A DNA stretch of 64,000 bases. It comes from Bacteroidales bacterium UBA4070. GTDB taxonomy: Bacteria > Bacteroidota > Bacteroidia > Bacteroidales > VadinHA17. The position numbers were made by a program, and so were the translations under genes. The stretch spans positions 4,330 to 68,329 of the forward strand of contig DFYY01000022.1 in NCBI GenBank assembly GCA_002383485.1. The letters are read 5' to 3'. How positions within the stretch are numbered: position 1 is the stretch's first letter; the number at the start of each line of letters is the position of its first letter. The notes under the pieces are model-generated. The model was not told the origin of the DNA and searched no databases. It worked only from the letters and a program-made list of their open reading frames with translations. Of the stretch, positions 34,652-42,539 are shown one piece after another.

Positions 34652-35364
34652 ACAGATGCAGTGATTATGTGTCTTCCGTTTTCACACCTGAGGGCCATGG
34701 CCAGCTCTTCAAACGAGGGGTGATCAGCCATGTATTCCGTAAAGCGTCTTCCGATGTGTTGCGGGATGTGGGCGTCAGAATTGCGGATGACGGGATAGAG
34801 CAGATCGGCAGTCCGTCCCACCACCTCTACAGCATCGATATAAAGGTCCTCAGGGATGAATCCGAGCTGGCTGATAATGCTCATTGATGGCCGGTCAATA
34901 TGGGCCGGGATAAAAAGACCGCCGTGCCTGTGAGCTGCAGCCTCCACCTCGTCAATAGAGGCGTTAAGAGCAGCAGTGAGGAAGTGTTTTATCTCCATGA
35001 TGATGTTTTCATTCTCATCAATTACCACCTGGTCACCGAATATATCCGGGTTGTGTGGTATATGCGCGCTGCGGCTGTCGATCCATTGCTGGAAGGATAT
35101 CCTTGCAGCCTCGTCCGGGAGGATAACGAGTGAGTGAACATCTTCGGCGCTGGTTACCTCAGCGGCCCGGAGAACGGTAATGCCTGCCTTTTCCCCGAGA
35201 GCCACGGCAAGCTCACAGTGCAGGGTGCTGTTGTGATCGGAGACGGCAATCATATCGAGCCCTCTGGCTTTAGCCCCGGAGATTATCTCACGCGGAGTCA
35301 TCTCCAGCGAGGCGCAGGGTGAAAGGAGGGAATGGATATGAAGGTCAGCCCTGATCAGTCTCAT
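34648..35364 (-). CDS. PHP-domain metallohydrolase (hydrogenase operon)
   Basis: A 238-residue protein with all PHP metal motifs: DLHIHS (about 7-12), VSDHNS (about 40-45), PAHID (about 153-157) and NSDAHIP (about 194-200). PHP enzymes cleave phosphoesters using three metals; the substrate here is unknown. It follows the small HATPase gene by 2 bases and overlaps the next by 4, so it is tightly tied to the hydrogenase operon. Confidence 0.88.
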   Translation of the reverse strand: MRLIRADLHIHSLLSPCASLEMTPREIISGAKARGLDMIAVSDHNSTLHCELAVALGEKAGITVLRAAEVTSAEDVHSLVILPDEAARISFQQWIDSRSAHIPHNPDIFGDQVVIDENENIIMEIKHFLTAALNASIDEVEAAAHRHGGLFIPAHIDRPSMSIISQLGFIPEDLYIDAVEVVGRTADLLYPVIRNSDAHIPQHIGRRFTEYMADHPSFEELAMALRCENGRHIITASV

Positions 35365-35366
35365 GG

Positions 35367-35792
35367 TCAGACAGCAGCGCTGTTCAGATTAATTGTTATT
35401 TCAAGGGTGGTACCAACACCCGGCTCGCTGCTGATCACGAAGATGTCAGCGTTGGCACTGATATTGGGCAGTCCCATTCCTGCGCCGAATCCCATCTCCC
35501 GCACTTCGGGAGAAGCAGTGGAGAATCCTTTTTGCATTGCCTGTTCAATGTCGGCTATGCCGGGACCGTTATCGGTCAGCTTCATGACGATTGTGTCGGT
35601 ATCGAGATCAACATTGATGATACCGTCCCAGGCGTGAGCAACGATATTCACCTCCGCTTCATAGAGACATACTACCACTCTTTTGATAACGGTACTCTCC
35701 ACGCCAAGCTGCTTCAGCATCTTCTTGACCTGGCTCGAGGCATAACCCGCGTGGGTGAAATCGCCTCCAGTGACCCTATACTCGAAGCTCAT
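35367..35792 (-). CDS. Anti-sigma-factor-like HATPase (RsbW/SpoIIAB fold)
   Basis: A 141-residue protein, start ATG 35792 rather than the GTG at 35798. It has the N-box CLYEAEVNIVAHAW (about 44-57), KLTDNGPGIADIEQAM (G1, about 73-88), and MGFGAGMGLPNI (G2). This is the RsbW serine-kinase family layout. No sigma factor or anti-anti-sigma gene is close by. It is the second gene of the hydrogenase operon and may control expression or activity of the enzyme. Confidence 0.85.
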   Translation of the reverse strand: MSFEYRVTGGDFTHAGYASSQVKKMLKQLGVESTVIKRVVVCLYEAEVNIVAHAWDGIINVDLDTDTIVMKLTDNGPGIADIEQAMQKGFSTASPEVREMGFGAGMGLPNISANADIFVISSEPGVGTTLEITINLNSAAV

Positions 35793-35804
35793 TGCCACGG
35801 AATC

Positions 35805-36149
35805 TCAGAATAATGGTTTCATTCCTGCCCTGTAGAGCTCTCCCGATGCTCTGAACATGGTGGATGGACAGGTTATCAGTGCCATACCAAGCTCTTCGGC
35901 AAGCTTTTTCATCTCCGGTGTTACCGACTTGTTCCTTACAAACAGGATACAGTCTATGTCGGACATCTCGGCAGTACGTATGGTCTGCAGATTGGCAAGC
36001 CCGGTAATAAGCAGCAGGTTGCTGCAGTTTACCGTCAGTACGTCGCTCATCAGATCAGATGCAAACGCATGTGTCACATCACGCTGACTCTTGTCACTAC
36101 CGCATACCAGCTCGCCGTTCAATACAGAACATATCTCTTCAATTTTCAT
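35805..36149 (-). CDS. DRTGG-domain protein (first gene of hydrogenase operon)
   Basis: The chosen start is ATG 36149 (MKIEEICSVLNGELVCGSD), because the promoter elements lie just upstream and the extra 24 residues in frame look random. The 114 residues fit the DRTGG domain found in CBS-pyrophosphatases and in phosphotransacetylase N termini: AFASDLMSDVLTV, LLLITGLANLQTIRTAEM, DIDCILFVRNK. It probably binds a nucleotide or cofactor. It leads an operon of eight genes spaced by 2-75 bases or overlapping. Confidence 0.82.
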   Translation of the reverse strand: MKIEEICSVLNGELVCGSDKSQRDVTHAFASDLMSDVLTVNCSNLLLITGLANLQTIRTAEMSDIDCILFVRNKSVTPEMKKLAEELGMALITCPSTMFRASGELYRAGMKPLF

Positions 36150-36189
36150 CTTACCAGCCTTGTAAATACACTTAATAATTTTGGCAGTG

Positions 36190-36197
36190 TAAAGATA
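36190..36197 (-). promoter_or_regulatory. Probable -7 element of the hydrogenase operon promoter
   Basis: TATCTTTA on the minus strand has one mismatch to TAnnTTTG and lies 41 bases before the first start codon. The -33 position falls inside the Rex site. Confidence 0.45.
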
Positions 36198-36205
36198 TGT
36201 ATTAT

Positions 36206-36223
36206 TTGTGAATAAATTCACAG
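36206..36223. promoter_or_regulatory. Rex operator upstream of the [FeFe] hydrogenase operon
   Basis: TTGTGAATAAATTCACAG matches the Rex consensus TTGTGAA-N4-TTCACAA at 13 of 14 fixed positions. Rex is the repressor that leaves DNA when NADH/NAD+ rises and is known to control [FeFe] hydrogenase genes in Clostridia and Thermotogae. The site covers the -33 region, so bound Rex would block polymerase. The rex gene itself is not in the window. Confidence 0.75.
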
Positions 36224-36230
36224 TGTTACT

Positions 36231-36278
36231 AAAATAACAGAGATATTATATTTGTGTTGATTATCTCGCTGTTATTTT
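36231..36278. terminator. Long AT-rich hairpin after the M28 peptidase gene
   Basis: Perfect arms AAAATAACAG (36231-36240) and CTGTTATTTT (36269-36278), extended inward by AGATA/TATCT with a 2-base bulge. It lies 17 bases after the M28 stop (minus strand) with a U-rich 3' arm, so it may end that transcript. Its place just upstream of the hydrogenase promoter means a protein-binding role is also possible. Confidence 0.5.
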
Positions 36279-36294
36279 CCTATGAAGCAACTGT

Positions 36295-37938
36295 TTATCT
36301 GACGTTTGCAAATTCAGAACCGGGTTTCCACCGAGGTCTGATATCGCTGGTCACAATCCTGAAGGCAACGTCGAACACTGCCCTGGCGTCTTCGACTATT
36401 CCTTCGAAGTTCATTTCAGGATAGTAGTTGTCGGCGGGTTTGTGGTACTTATTGGTAATATAGTCCTTCTCCTGTGCTGCTGCCCACTCTATGCCAAACT
36501 CTCGGCTGTCACAGTTACCCCTGGCGAAGAGTGATGGCACTCCGGCTTTGGCGAACGGGAAGTGGTCAGAGCGGAAGTACATGCCTGTCTCGGGATTGGG
36601 ATCGGGCATCAGGTATCTTCCCTGACGACTGGCAGCCTCTGCAAGCATATCTTCAAGGTCTGACTGTCCGTAGCCGGTTACCATGATATCTTTCATTCTG
36701 CCTATTGGCAGGAGCAGGTCGTTATTGAAACAGGCAATCAGGTTCTGGTTGCTGACCGGCGGGTTTGCCGCGAACCAGCCTGACCCGAGTAGTCCCTGTT
36801 CCTCGGCTGTGGGGAAGAAGAGGATTACTGATCTGGCGGGTCTCTCCTTCATCGAGGCGAAGGCCTCTCCGATCTCGAAGGCCCATGCCATGGATGTGCC
36901 GTTATCTACGGCGCCGTTATAGATTGAATCGCCGTTTTCAACTTCGCCGATGCCGAAGTGATCCCAGTGTGCAGAGATTATAATACACTCTTCCGGTTTT
37001 TCAGTTCCTTTGAGGATACCTGCCACATTCAGTGAGCTGTTCCTGGAGTGGCTGTTTGTCAGTTGCAGTGAGATTGATGCACCGGTGTCAAAACCTCTGA
37101 AGTCCTTACTGCAGGCGTTTTTACGCAGTGTATCAACGTTGTGTCCGATGACTCCGAAAATCTCTTCTGCCGCTGCTGAGCTCAACCATCCCGTTACGGG
37201 GCATGGTTCCGGTTCTCCGGGGGCCGGCTCGCTGTAGAGGCCGGGTGAGATGGAGCTCTTGCGGGGTATTGAATAATCATAGCCGGCTCCCACGGTCTCA
37301 TGAATAATCAGGATTGCTGCTGCACACTGCCTGGCAGCCTCTTCATATTTATAGGTCCATCGGCCGTAATAGGTCATCTGTCGTCCCTTGAACAGTGCTG
37401 AATCGCCTGTATAGAGTCCCGGGTCATTCACCAGCACAACGGCACATTTGCCTTTCACGTCGAGTCCTTCGAAGTCGTTCCATCCGTACTCCGGGGCTAC
37501 GATGCCGAAACCGCAGAAGACCATGGGTATATCTTCGAGTTCCACGTACTGCTTCATTGACGGTGACTCAACTGCCAGGTCATCAGGTGCGGAGAGTTCC
37601 GTCTTTTTTCCTCCTGCTGTGATAACAGCCTTACCTTCCACCCGGGTGGTGATCTCAACCATCGGCACCTCCTGGAACCAGTTGTCTCCGAAAGCCGGGG
37701 CAAAACCTATCTTCTCCAGTTCGGAGGCAAGATAGTTGACCGTGATTGTCTCTCCCGGTGTGAAAGGTTTTCTGCCCAGCATGCTGTCGGCTCCAAGTAT
37801 CTGGGTATACTCGCGGAGCTCTCCGGCGGTAATTGTTTCTGAAGCCTTCATGAAAGAGCGGTCTGAGTTGCATGAACCGCAGCAGAGTGCAAGAGCTGCC
37901 AGGCCCGGGGCAACCATGGGCAGGATGAGTCTTTTCAT
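36295..37938 (-). CDS. M28-family metallopeptidase lipoprotein with PA domain
   Basis: A secreted Zn aminopeptidase of 547 residues. The lipobox is in LALCCGSC at about residue 20. A PA insert covers about 130-250 (GFGIVAPEYGWNDFEGLDVKGK), and the catalytic domain has ISAHWDHFGIG (His, Asp), YNGAVDNGTSMAWAFEIGE (Asp), the Glu pair in FFPTAEEQGLLGS and the late His in FRSDHFPFAKAGVPSLFARG. All metal ligands are present. It is co-directional with PepT, whose stop lies 4 bases upstream. Confidence 0.93.
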   Translation of the reverse strand: MKRLILPMVAPGLAALALCCGSCNSDRSFMKASETITAGELREYTQILGADSMLGRKPFTPGETITVNYLASELEKIGFAPAFGDNWFQEVPMVEITTRVEGKAVITAGGKKTELSAPDDLAVESPSMKQYVELEDIPMVFCGFGIVAPEYGWNDFEGLDVKGKCAVVLVNDPGLYTGDSALFKGRQMTYYGRWTYKYEEAARQCAAAILIIHETVGAGYDYSIPRKSSISPGLYSEPAPGEPEPCPVTGWLSSAAAEEIFGVIGHNVDTLRKNACSKDFRGFDTGASISLQLTNSHSRNSSLNVAGILKGTEKPEECIIISAHWDHFGIGEVENGDSIYNGAVDNGTSMAWAFEIGEAFASMKERPARSVILFFPTAEEQGLLGSGWFAANPPVSNQNLIACFNNDLLLPIGRMKDIMVTGYGQSDLEDMLAEAASRQGRYLMPDPNPETGMYFRSDHFPFAKAGVPSLFARGNCDSREFGIEWAAAQEKDYITNKYHKPADNYYPEMNFEGIVEDARAVFDVAFRIVTSDIRPRWKPGSEFANVR

Positions 37939-37941
37939 TTT

Positions 37942-39165
37942 CTATTTATTTACTGATATACAGAGGTTAATGATTACCTCAACGGCTTTTTCCATTGATT
38001 GAAGGGGGATATATTCGAACCGTCCGTGGTAGTTATGACCGCCGGTGAAGAGGTTGGGGCAGGGGAGTCCCATGAATGAGAGTCTGGCGCCATCGGTCCC
38101 ACCCCTGACAGGTTTGATTACCGGTTCTACCCCTGCCATGCGGTATGCTTTGACTGCGGCTTCGATAATATGATAGTTAGCCTCAATTATTTCCTTCATG
38201 TTGAAGTACTGGTCCTTCATTACCACCCTGACTGAGGCTCCGGGGAAGCGTCTGCCTGTCTCCGCCACTGCTTCGTTCAGATGCTTTTTCCGTTCACTGA
38301 ATTTCACGGGATCATGGTCGCGGATAATGTATTTCATTAAGGTCTCCTCGACTGATCCCCTGATGTCATAGAGGTGAAAGAACCCTTCGTACCCTTCTGT
38401 GAATTCCGGTCTTTCGCGTTGCGGAAGGAGTGAATCGAGATGTCCGGCCACCATAATGGAGTTGATCATTGCATCCTTCGCGGTGCCGGGGTGTACGCTT
38501 CGTCCCTTCACCTCTACCGTAGCTGCTGCCGCGTTGAAGTTTTCATACTCAAGCTCGCTTATGCCCCCGCCATCGAGTGTATAAGCATAGTCAGCCCCGA
38601 ACCGCCTGACATTGAAATTATCAGCTCCTCTTCCTATCTCCTCGTCCGGAGTAAAGGCTACCCTTATCCTGCCGTGCCTGAGGGAGGGATTGGCAATCAT
38701 TTGCTCGCAGGCAGTTACTATTTCGGCTATCCCGGCCTTGTCGTCAGCGCCAAGAAGGGTAGTGCCGTCAGTGGTTATGATTGTCTGCCCCGTGTATGAG
38801 GAGAGTTCCGGAAAATCGGTGGGGGAGAGGATTATATTTCGCCCTGTGTTGAGCACAATATCCTTCCCGTCATAATTATCGTGCACCAGGGGGTTAATAC
38901 CGGCGGACGGCGCCTCGGGGCTGGTATCCATATGGGCTATGAATCCGATAACCGGTGTCTCTGCACCGTTGTTTGCCGGAAGGGTGGCCATAATATATCC
39001 GTTGCCGTCGAGCGTCACCTCGTGCATTCCTATTTTCTCCAGCTCTTCTGCCAGACGTTCGGCGAAGAGCATCTGGCTTATTGAAGAGGGTGATGAGGTG
39101 TTGTTGTCATCGGGCCTGGTCTCGATACGGACATAACCGAGAAACCTGTCAAGTAAATTATGCAT
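37942..39165 (-). CDS. pepT: Peptidase T (tripeptide aminopeptidase)
   Basis: Cytoplasmic di-zinc M20B enzyme that removes the N-terminal residue of tripeptides. The start is ATG 39165 (MHNLLDRFLGYV), not the TTG two codons up. The 407 residues show IGFIAHMDTSPEAP (His ligand and catalytic Asp), TLLGADDKAGIAE (bridging Asp), FTPDEEIGRGAD (catalytic Glu and Glu ligand), YTLDGGGISELEYE, and the substrate-site block PVRGGTDGARLSFMGLPCPNLFTGG. Length matches E. coli PepT (408). It forms a likely two-gene unit with the M28 gene. Confidence 0.95.
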   Translation of the reverse strand: MHNLLDRFLGYVRIETRPDDNNTSSPSSISQMLFAERLAEELEKIGMHEVTLDGNGYIMATLPANNGAETPVIGFIAHMDTSPEAPSAGINPLVHDNYDGKDIVLNTGRNIILSPTDFPELSSYTGQTIITTDGTTLLGADDKAGIAEIVTACEQMIANPSLRHGRIRVAFTPDEEIGRGADNFNVRRFGADYAYTLDGGGISELEYENFNAAAATVEVKGRSVHPGTAKDAMINSIMVAGHLDSLLPQRERPEFTEGYEGFFHLYDIRGSVEETLMKYIIRDHDPVKFSERKKHLNEAVAETGRRFPGASVRVVMKDQYFNMKEIIEANYHIIEAAVKAYRMAGVEPVIKPVRGGTDGARLSFMGLPCPNLFTGGHNYHGRFEYIPLQSMEKAVEVIINLCISVNK

Positions 39166-39245
39166 CCGCAAATATTTAGTTCAGCAGATAAAATTAACCA
39201 TTAATATGAAAGTACAACTCAGGCTGTGATACTTCGGGGAGGCAA

Positions 39246-41762
39246 TTATCTCAGCAGGATGTTGCCCAGCAGGACCCGCCCGCTCATCCAGTAAGCTCTG
39301 AAGTAAGGGTCATCAGAGAGATAGATAACCGTCCCTTTGCCGATGGTCTCGGAGGCGATCACACCGGTATTTTTTATCTTCTGCAGGAATTTATAGCCTG
39401 CAAATCCGGCGACAGGTCTGTTGTCACTGATGTATCCGATGTTGCTGCCCTTCTCCAGGAAAGGCAATCCTTCATTCCTTTTCATCAAAAACCACTCTTT
39501 CCCCATGCCGAAGGCAAAAGGGTGTGAATCATCAAGATGCACCCTGAAGATTGCGCCGGCTGACCTTTCCATGGCTGAGTAACGCCGCTGGTCTTCATAC
39601 CTCTTCAGCATGGTGGTGTCTGCAAAGGTCGGTTTCACGGTTTTCTTCTCCTCCGCCTCTTTTGCTTCCCATGCTTTTCCCAATGCGGTTGTCTTCTCCG
39701 CACGGAAGAGGGCGATGGCGCTCTCCATTGCTATGATCCTGCCACCGCCATTTACATAAGCCAGGAGCTTCTCTTTTGAATCGGTGAGTGATCCTCCGGG
39801 AATGATCAGTACGTCATATTGCGGGAGGCTGGCACTCTTAAGGTCAGAGATATCGATGACAGTGACCGGGTATTCCAGCTCTCTCTCAAGGAAGAACCAT
39901 ATCTCACCGAATGCCTGCGAGGTGCCTTCACCTCCCAGGAGGGCTATCTTCGGACCTTTTCTGACAGGAGAATAATCTGAGCCGAGGTCTTTTCCCTTGG
40001 TTACCATCCCCCCTGTCAGTCTTACGGGTTTCGTGCCGCTGGCTTTTGCCGCTGCCAGAACCCTGGCATCAAATCCTTTTGATTCAGTATTATCACCCCG
40101 TGCAACCACAACGGTACCCCTGGTGAATGTGAGTCCGTCCAATGTAAAAGGGTGGAGGGTGTAACGAACATTCATGCCTGCCTTGTAGAGCATAGCCATG
40201 AATTTCAGTTCATTGAAGCCGGTCATTGAAGCGGCCCACGCGTATGCCCCGGCTGTGTCTGCCGGTGCTGCATTGACCGTCGGTACGGAATCGGTCTTCT
40301 CTTCGACAGGCACCCGCTCTGCTGCGGCATACGCCTCGAGGTTGTAAACGTATGGCAGGGCCCAGGCGGTCAGGTCGTAACTGGCTGAATCAGAGGAGTG
40401 AGAGTCAGGTTCGAACAGGACCTGCATCAGTCTGCCCTGTGGCTGATATGCGCTGATGATGATGTCATTCTTTTCGAGTGTCACGCTCCCCTCACTGTCT
40501 CGCCTGTAATCAAATGCTGAGATTTTTTTCCCGGTGACACGGGGTGATTCGTACTTTATCTGGTTGCTTTCGAGAAGCTTTTTAAGCGACTGCAATGAGG
40601 CGGCATCGGCTGTACCCTTGATAATTACCGTTTTGTACTTGAATTCCGGCCTGGTGGTGGCTGTGGTGAAGAATTCATAAAAATTGCTGAGTAGCTTATC
40701 CCGGTTTTCAGCAGCGGTAGCCACCACGGCCATGGATGCCAGGAAATGGCCCTCGATACGGTGAGCCAGTGTCAGGGTGTCTATCCCTTTTCTTGCCAGG
40801 CTCAGGCCGGCCTGAGCCCCTCCGCCCTGTTCAAAGGTGAATCCCATGGCCCCGTTGAAAAGAGGCCAGGTGTCTCCGAAACTGGGACAGAAGAGATCGA
40901 AATTGTCATTCGTATAATAGAGCCTGAAGCCTGCATTAAACAATTCTGCACTTTTTCTACCTGTAAGTGCATGGAATTCACGCTGCCAGGGGGTGATTAC
41001 CTGGTGCCAGGGCTCAGCTCCGGGGGGGAAGAAGTAGGTGCTGCCGGACCCCATCTCGTGAAAGTCGGCGTGAATGTGAGGCATATAACTGTTGTACAGC
41101 TTCATGCGTGCCTGTGTCTCTTTCTGAACATGCCAGCTCCAGTCGCGGTTCAGGTCGAAAAGGTAGTGGTTAAGTCTTGCGGAAGGCCAATCCTGGTTGT
41201 GTTCCCAGGCTTCGGGATTATTGTTTGCAGGCCATCCCTGTGCTCTCATGTACCTGAATGTAAAGAGATCACGGCCGTCGGGGTTCTGACAGGGATCGAT
41301 TATTATGATCATGTTTTTAAGCCACTCTGCGGATCCATCATACGACCCGGTTACGAGTGCATGAAGGACCTTCATCGAGGCTTCGGCGCCGGCCGGTTCT
41401 GAGCCGTGAACGCTGTAGGCCAGCCAGACTATCGGCAGGGGCTCCGTCTCCGGTTTGCCTTCGGCGAACCCGGCTTTCTGAAGGTTGGATTGCTTCAGCA
41501 GTTCGAGCCTGGCAAGGTTCTCCGGTGAAGAGACGATACAGACAATAAGCGGCCTTCCTTCCCATGTCTCGCCGTATTGTAGATATTCGGCTGAGGGAGA
41601 GGTTTCCGCAACGTGCCTGAAGTATGCCGTCAGGATATGCTGCGGGGTGAAACGGTCACCCGGAGGGTAACCCAGGAATTGTTCGGGAGTAAGCAGTCCC
41701 TGTGATGACAGGCTGAGTGAGAAGGCGACAATCAATGCCGCCGAAAGCAGATATCTCTTCAT
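39246..41762 (-). CDS. M14-family zinc carboxypeptidase, secreted
   Basis: An 838-residue exported protein with signal peptide (1-20). The catalytic M14 domain (about 45-350) has the H-x-x-E metal motif in YSVHGSEPAGAEASM, then PCQNPDGRDLF and FDLNRDWSWHVQKET, and the third ligand in HIHADFHEMGSGSTYFFPPG, followed by GMGFTFEQGG-type residues (catalytic Glu in FTFEQGG). The remaining 480 residues include a glutamine-amidotransferase-like Rossmann part (VLIIPGGSLTDSKEKLLAYVNGGGRIIAMES). This two-part layout is common in Bacteroidota. It probably trims dietary peptides in the periplasm or outside. Confidence 0.92.
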   Translation of the reverse strand: MKRYLLSAALIVAFSLSLSSQGLLTPEQFLGYPPGDRFTPQHILTAYFRHVAETSPSAEYLQYGETWEGRPLIVCIVSSPENLARLELLKQSNLQKAGFAEGKPETEPLPIVWLAYSVHGSEPAGAEASMKVLHALVTGSYDGSAEWLKNMIIIIDPCQNPDGRDLFTFRYMRAQGWPANNNPEAWEHNQDWPSARLNHYLFDLNRDWSWHVQKETQARMKLYNSYMPHIHADFHEMGSGSTYFFPPGAEPWHQVITPWQREFHALTGRKSAELFNAGFRLYYTNDNFDLFCPSFGDTWPLFNGAMGFTFEQGGGAQAGLSLARKGIDTLTLAHRIEGHFLASMAVVATAAENRDKLLSNFYEFFTTATTRPEFKYKTVIIKGTADAASLQSLKKLLESNQIKYESPRVTGKKISAFDYRRDSEGSVTLEKNDIIISAYQPQGRLMQVLFEPDSHSSDSASYDLTAWALPYVYNLEAYAAAERVPVEEKTDSVPTVNAAPADTAGAYAWAASMTGFNELKFMAMLYKAGMNVRYTLHPFTLDGLTFTRGTVVVARGDNTESKGFDARVLAAAKASGTKPVRLTGGMVTKGKDLGSDYSPVRKGPKIALLGGEGTSQAFGEIWFFLERELEYPVTVIDISDLKSASLPQYDVLIIPGGSLTDSKEKLLAYVNGGGRIIAMESAIALFRAEKTTALGKAWEAKEAEEKKTVKPTFADTTMLKRYEDQRRYSAMERSAGAIFRVHLDDSHPFAFGMGKEWFLMKRNEGLPFLEKGSNIGYISDNRPVAGFAGYKFLQKIKNTGVIASETIGKGTVIYLSDDPYFRAYWMSGRVLLGNILLR

Positions 41763-41848
41763 CGGAAATGTTTAGGATGTAAATATATTTCAAATCTGTT
41801 CACACGGGCATGCAGGCCGATATGTTATAGAGACAGGGGCACCGGTGC

Positions 41849-42532
41849 TCAGATGTGAAAAAGACGTCCGAGGCTTCTGCCACGCTTAAGCCTGTAATGA
41901 ATGAAGATAAAAAACATTGAAATAATAAACAGTGACACTGCCGTTACCACTGACCACTGAGGATTGTAGGTGCCGGTCAGAAGCCGGTCGGTAAGATATT
42001 CAATGAGCAGCACGAAGATAGCCAGTGCAAGCAGGATGGATGCCAGCAGGTTCAAGCCCCTGTATCTTGACATCGAATTAAGGAACAGAACAGTAGCAGT
42101 AAGCGTACCTGCCGCCACTGCCAGTGGTCCTGCCAGTGTGCGAAACCATCCGCTGTTGCCCGTCAGTATATCCGCCAGCCAGAGAAATGCAAGAGTTACA
42201 GCCATGGCTGATGTGATTGCAAGGTATGATCTTCGCCTGAGTAGGTAGAGTGAGGAGATGAAGACAATCAGGTATCCGATTGATATTGTGGTGAAGAGTG
42301 ACCAGCTCATCCCTCTGCCAAAGACAGCATCAATTGCAATGGTTATGATCACCCCGGATACCAGCAGCAGCATGGTTATCTCGTAAAGGTGTCTGGCGTT
42401 CTCGATCTTCGAGAGCCTGAAGAGATCGGCTGCCGAAGCCACCCTTCCCTTACGCAGGTCTGCAGGCTCGCACAGGGGACATTTTTCATTTCCTTCTCCC
42501 AGGTCAACGCCGCACTTATTACAGATTGCCAT
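41849..42532 (-). CDS. DUF6320 zinc-ribbon membrane protein
   Basis: A 227-residue protein: an N-terminal zinc ribbon (ICNKCGVDL...CPLC, residues 3-20) followed by six membrane segments from about residue 50, and a basic C terminus (RLKRGRSLGRLFHI). It begins 7 bases after the acyltransferase gene on the same strand. I recall the two being paired in other Bacteroidota and Firmicutes. No biochemical role is known. Confidence 0.78.
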   Translation of the reverse strand: MAICNKCGVDLGEGNEKCPLCEPADLRKGRVASAADLFRLSKIENARHLYEITMLLLVSGVIITIAIDAVFGRGMSWSLFTTISIGYLIVFISSLYLLRRRSYLAITSAMAVTLAFLWLADILTGNSGWFRTLAGPLAVAAGTLTATVLFLNSMSRYRGLNLLASILLALAIFVLLIEYLTDRLLTGTYNPQWSVVTAVSLFIISMFFIFIHYRLKRGRSLGRLFHI

Positions 42533-42539
42533 GATACTA

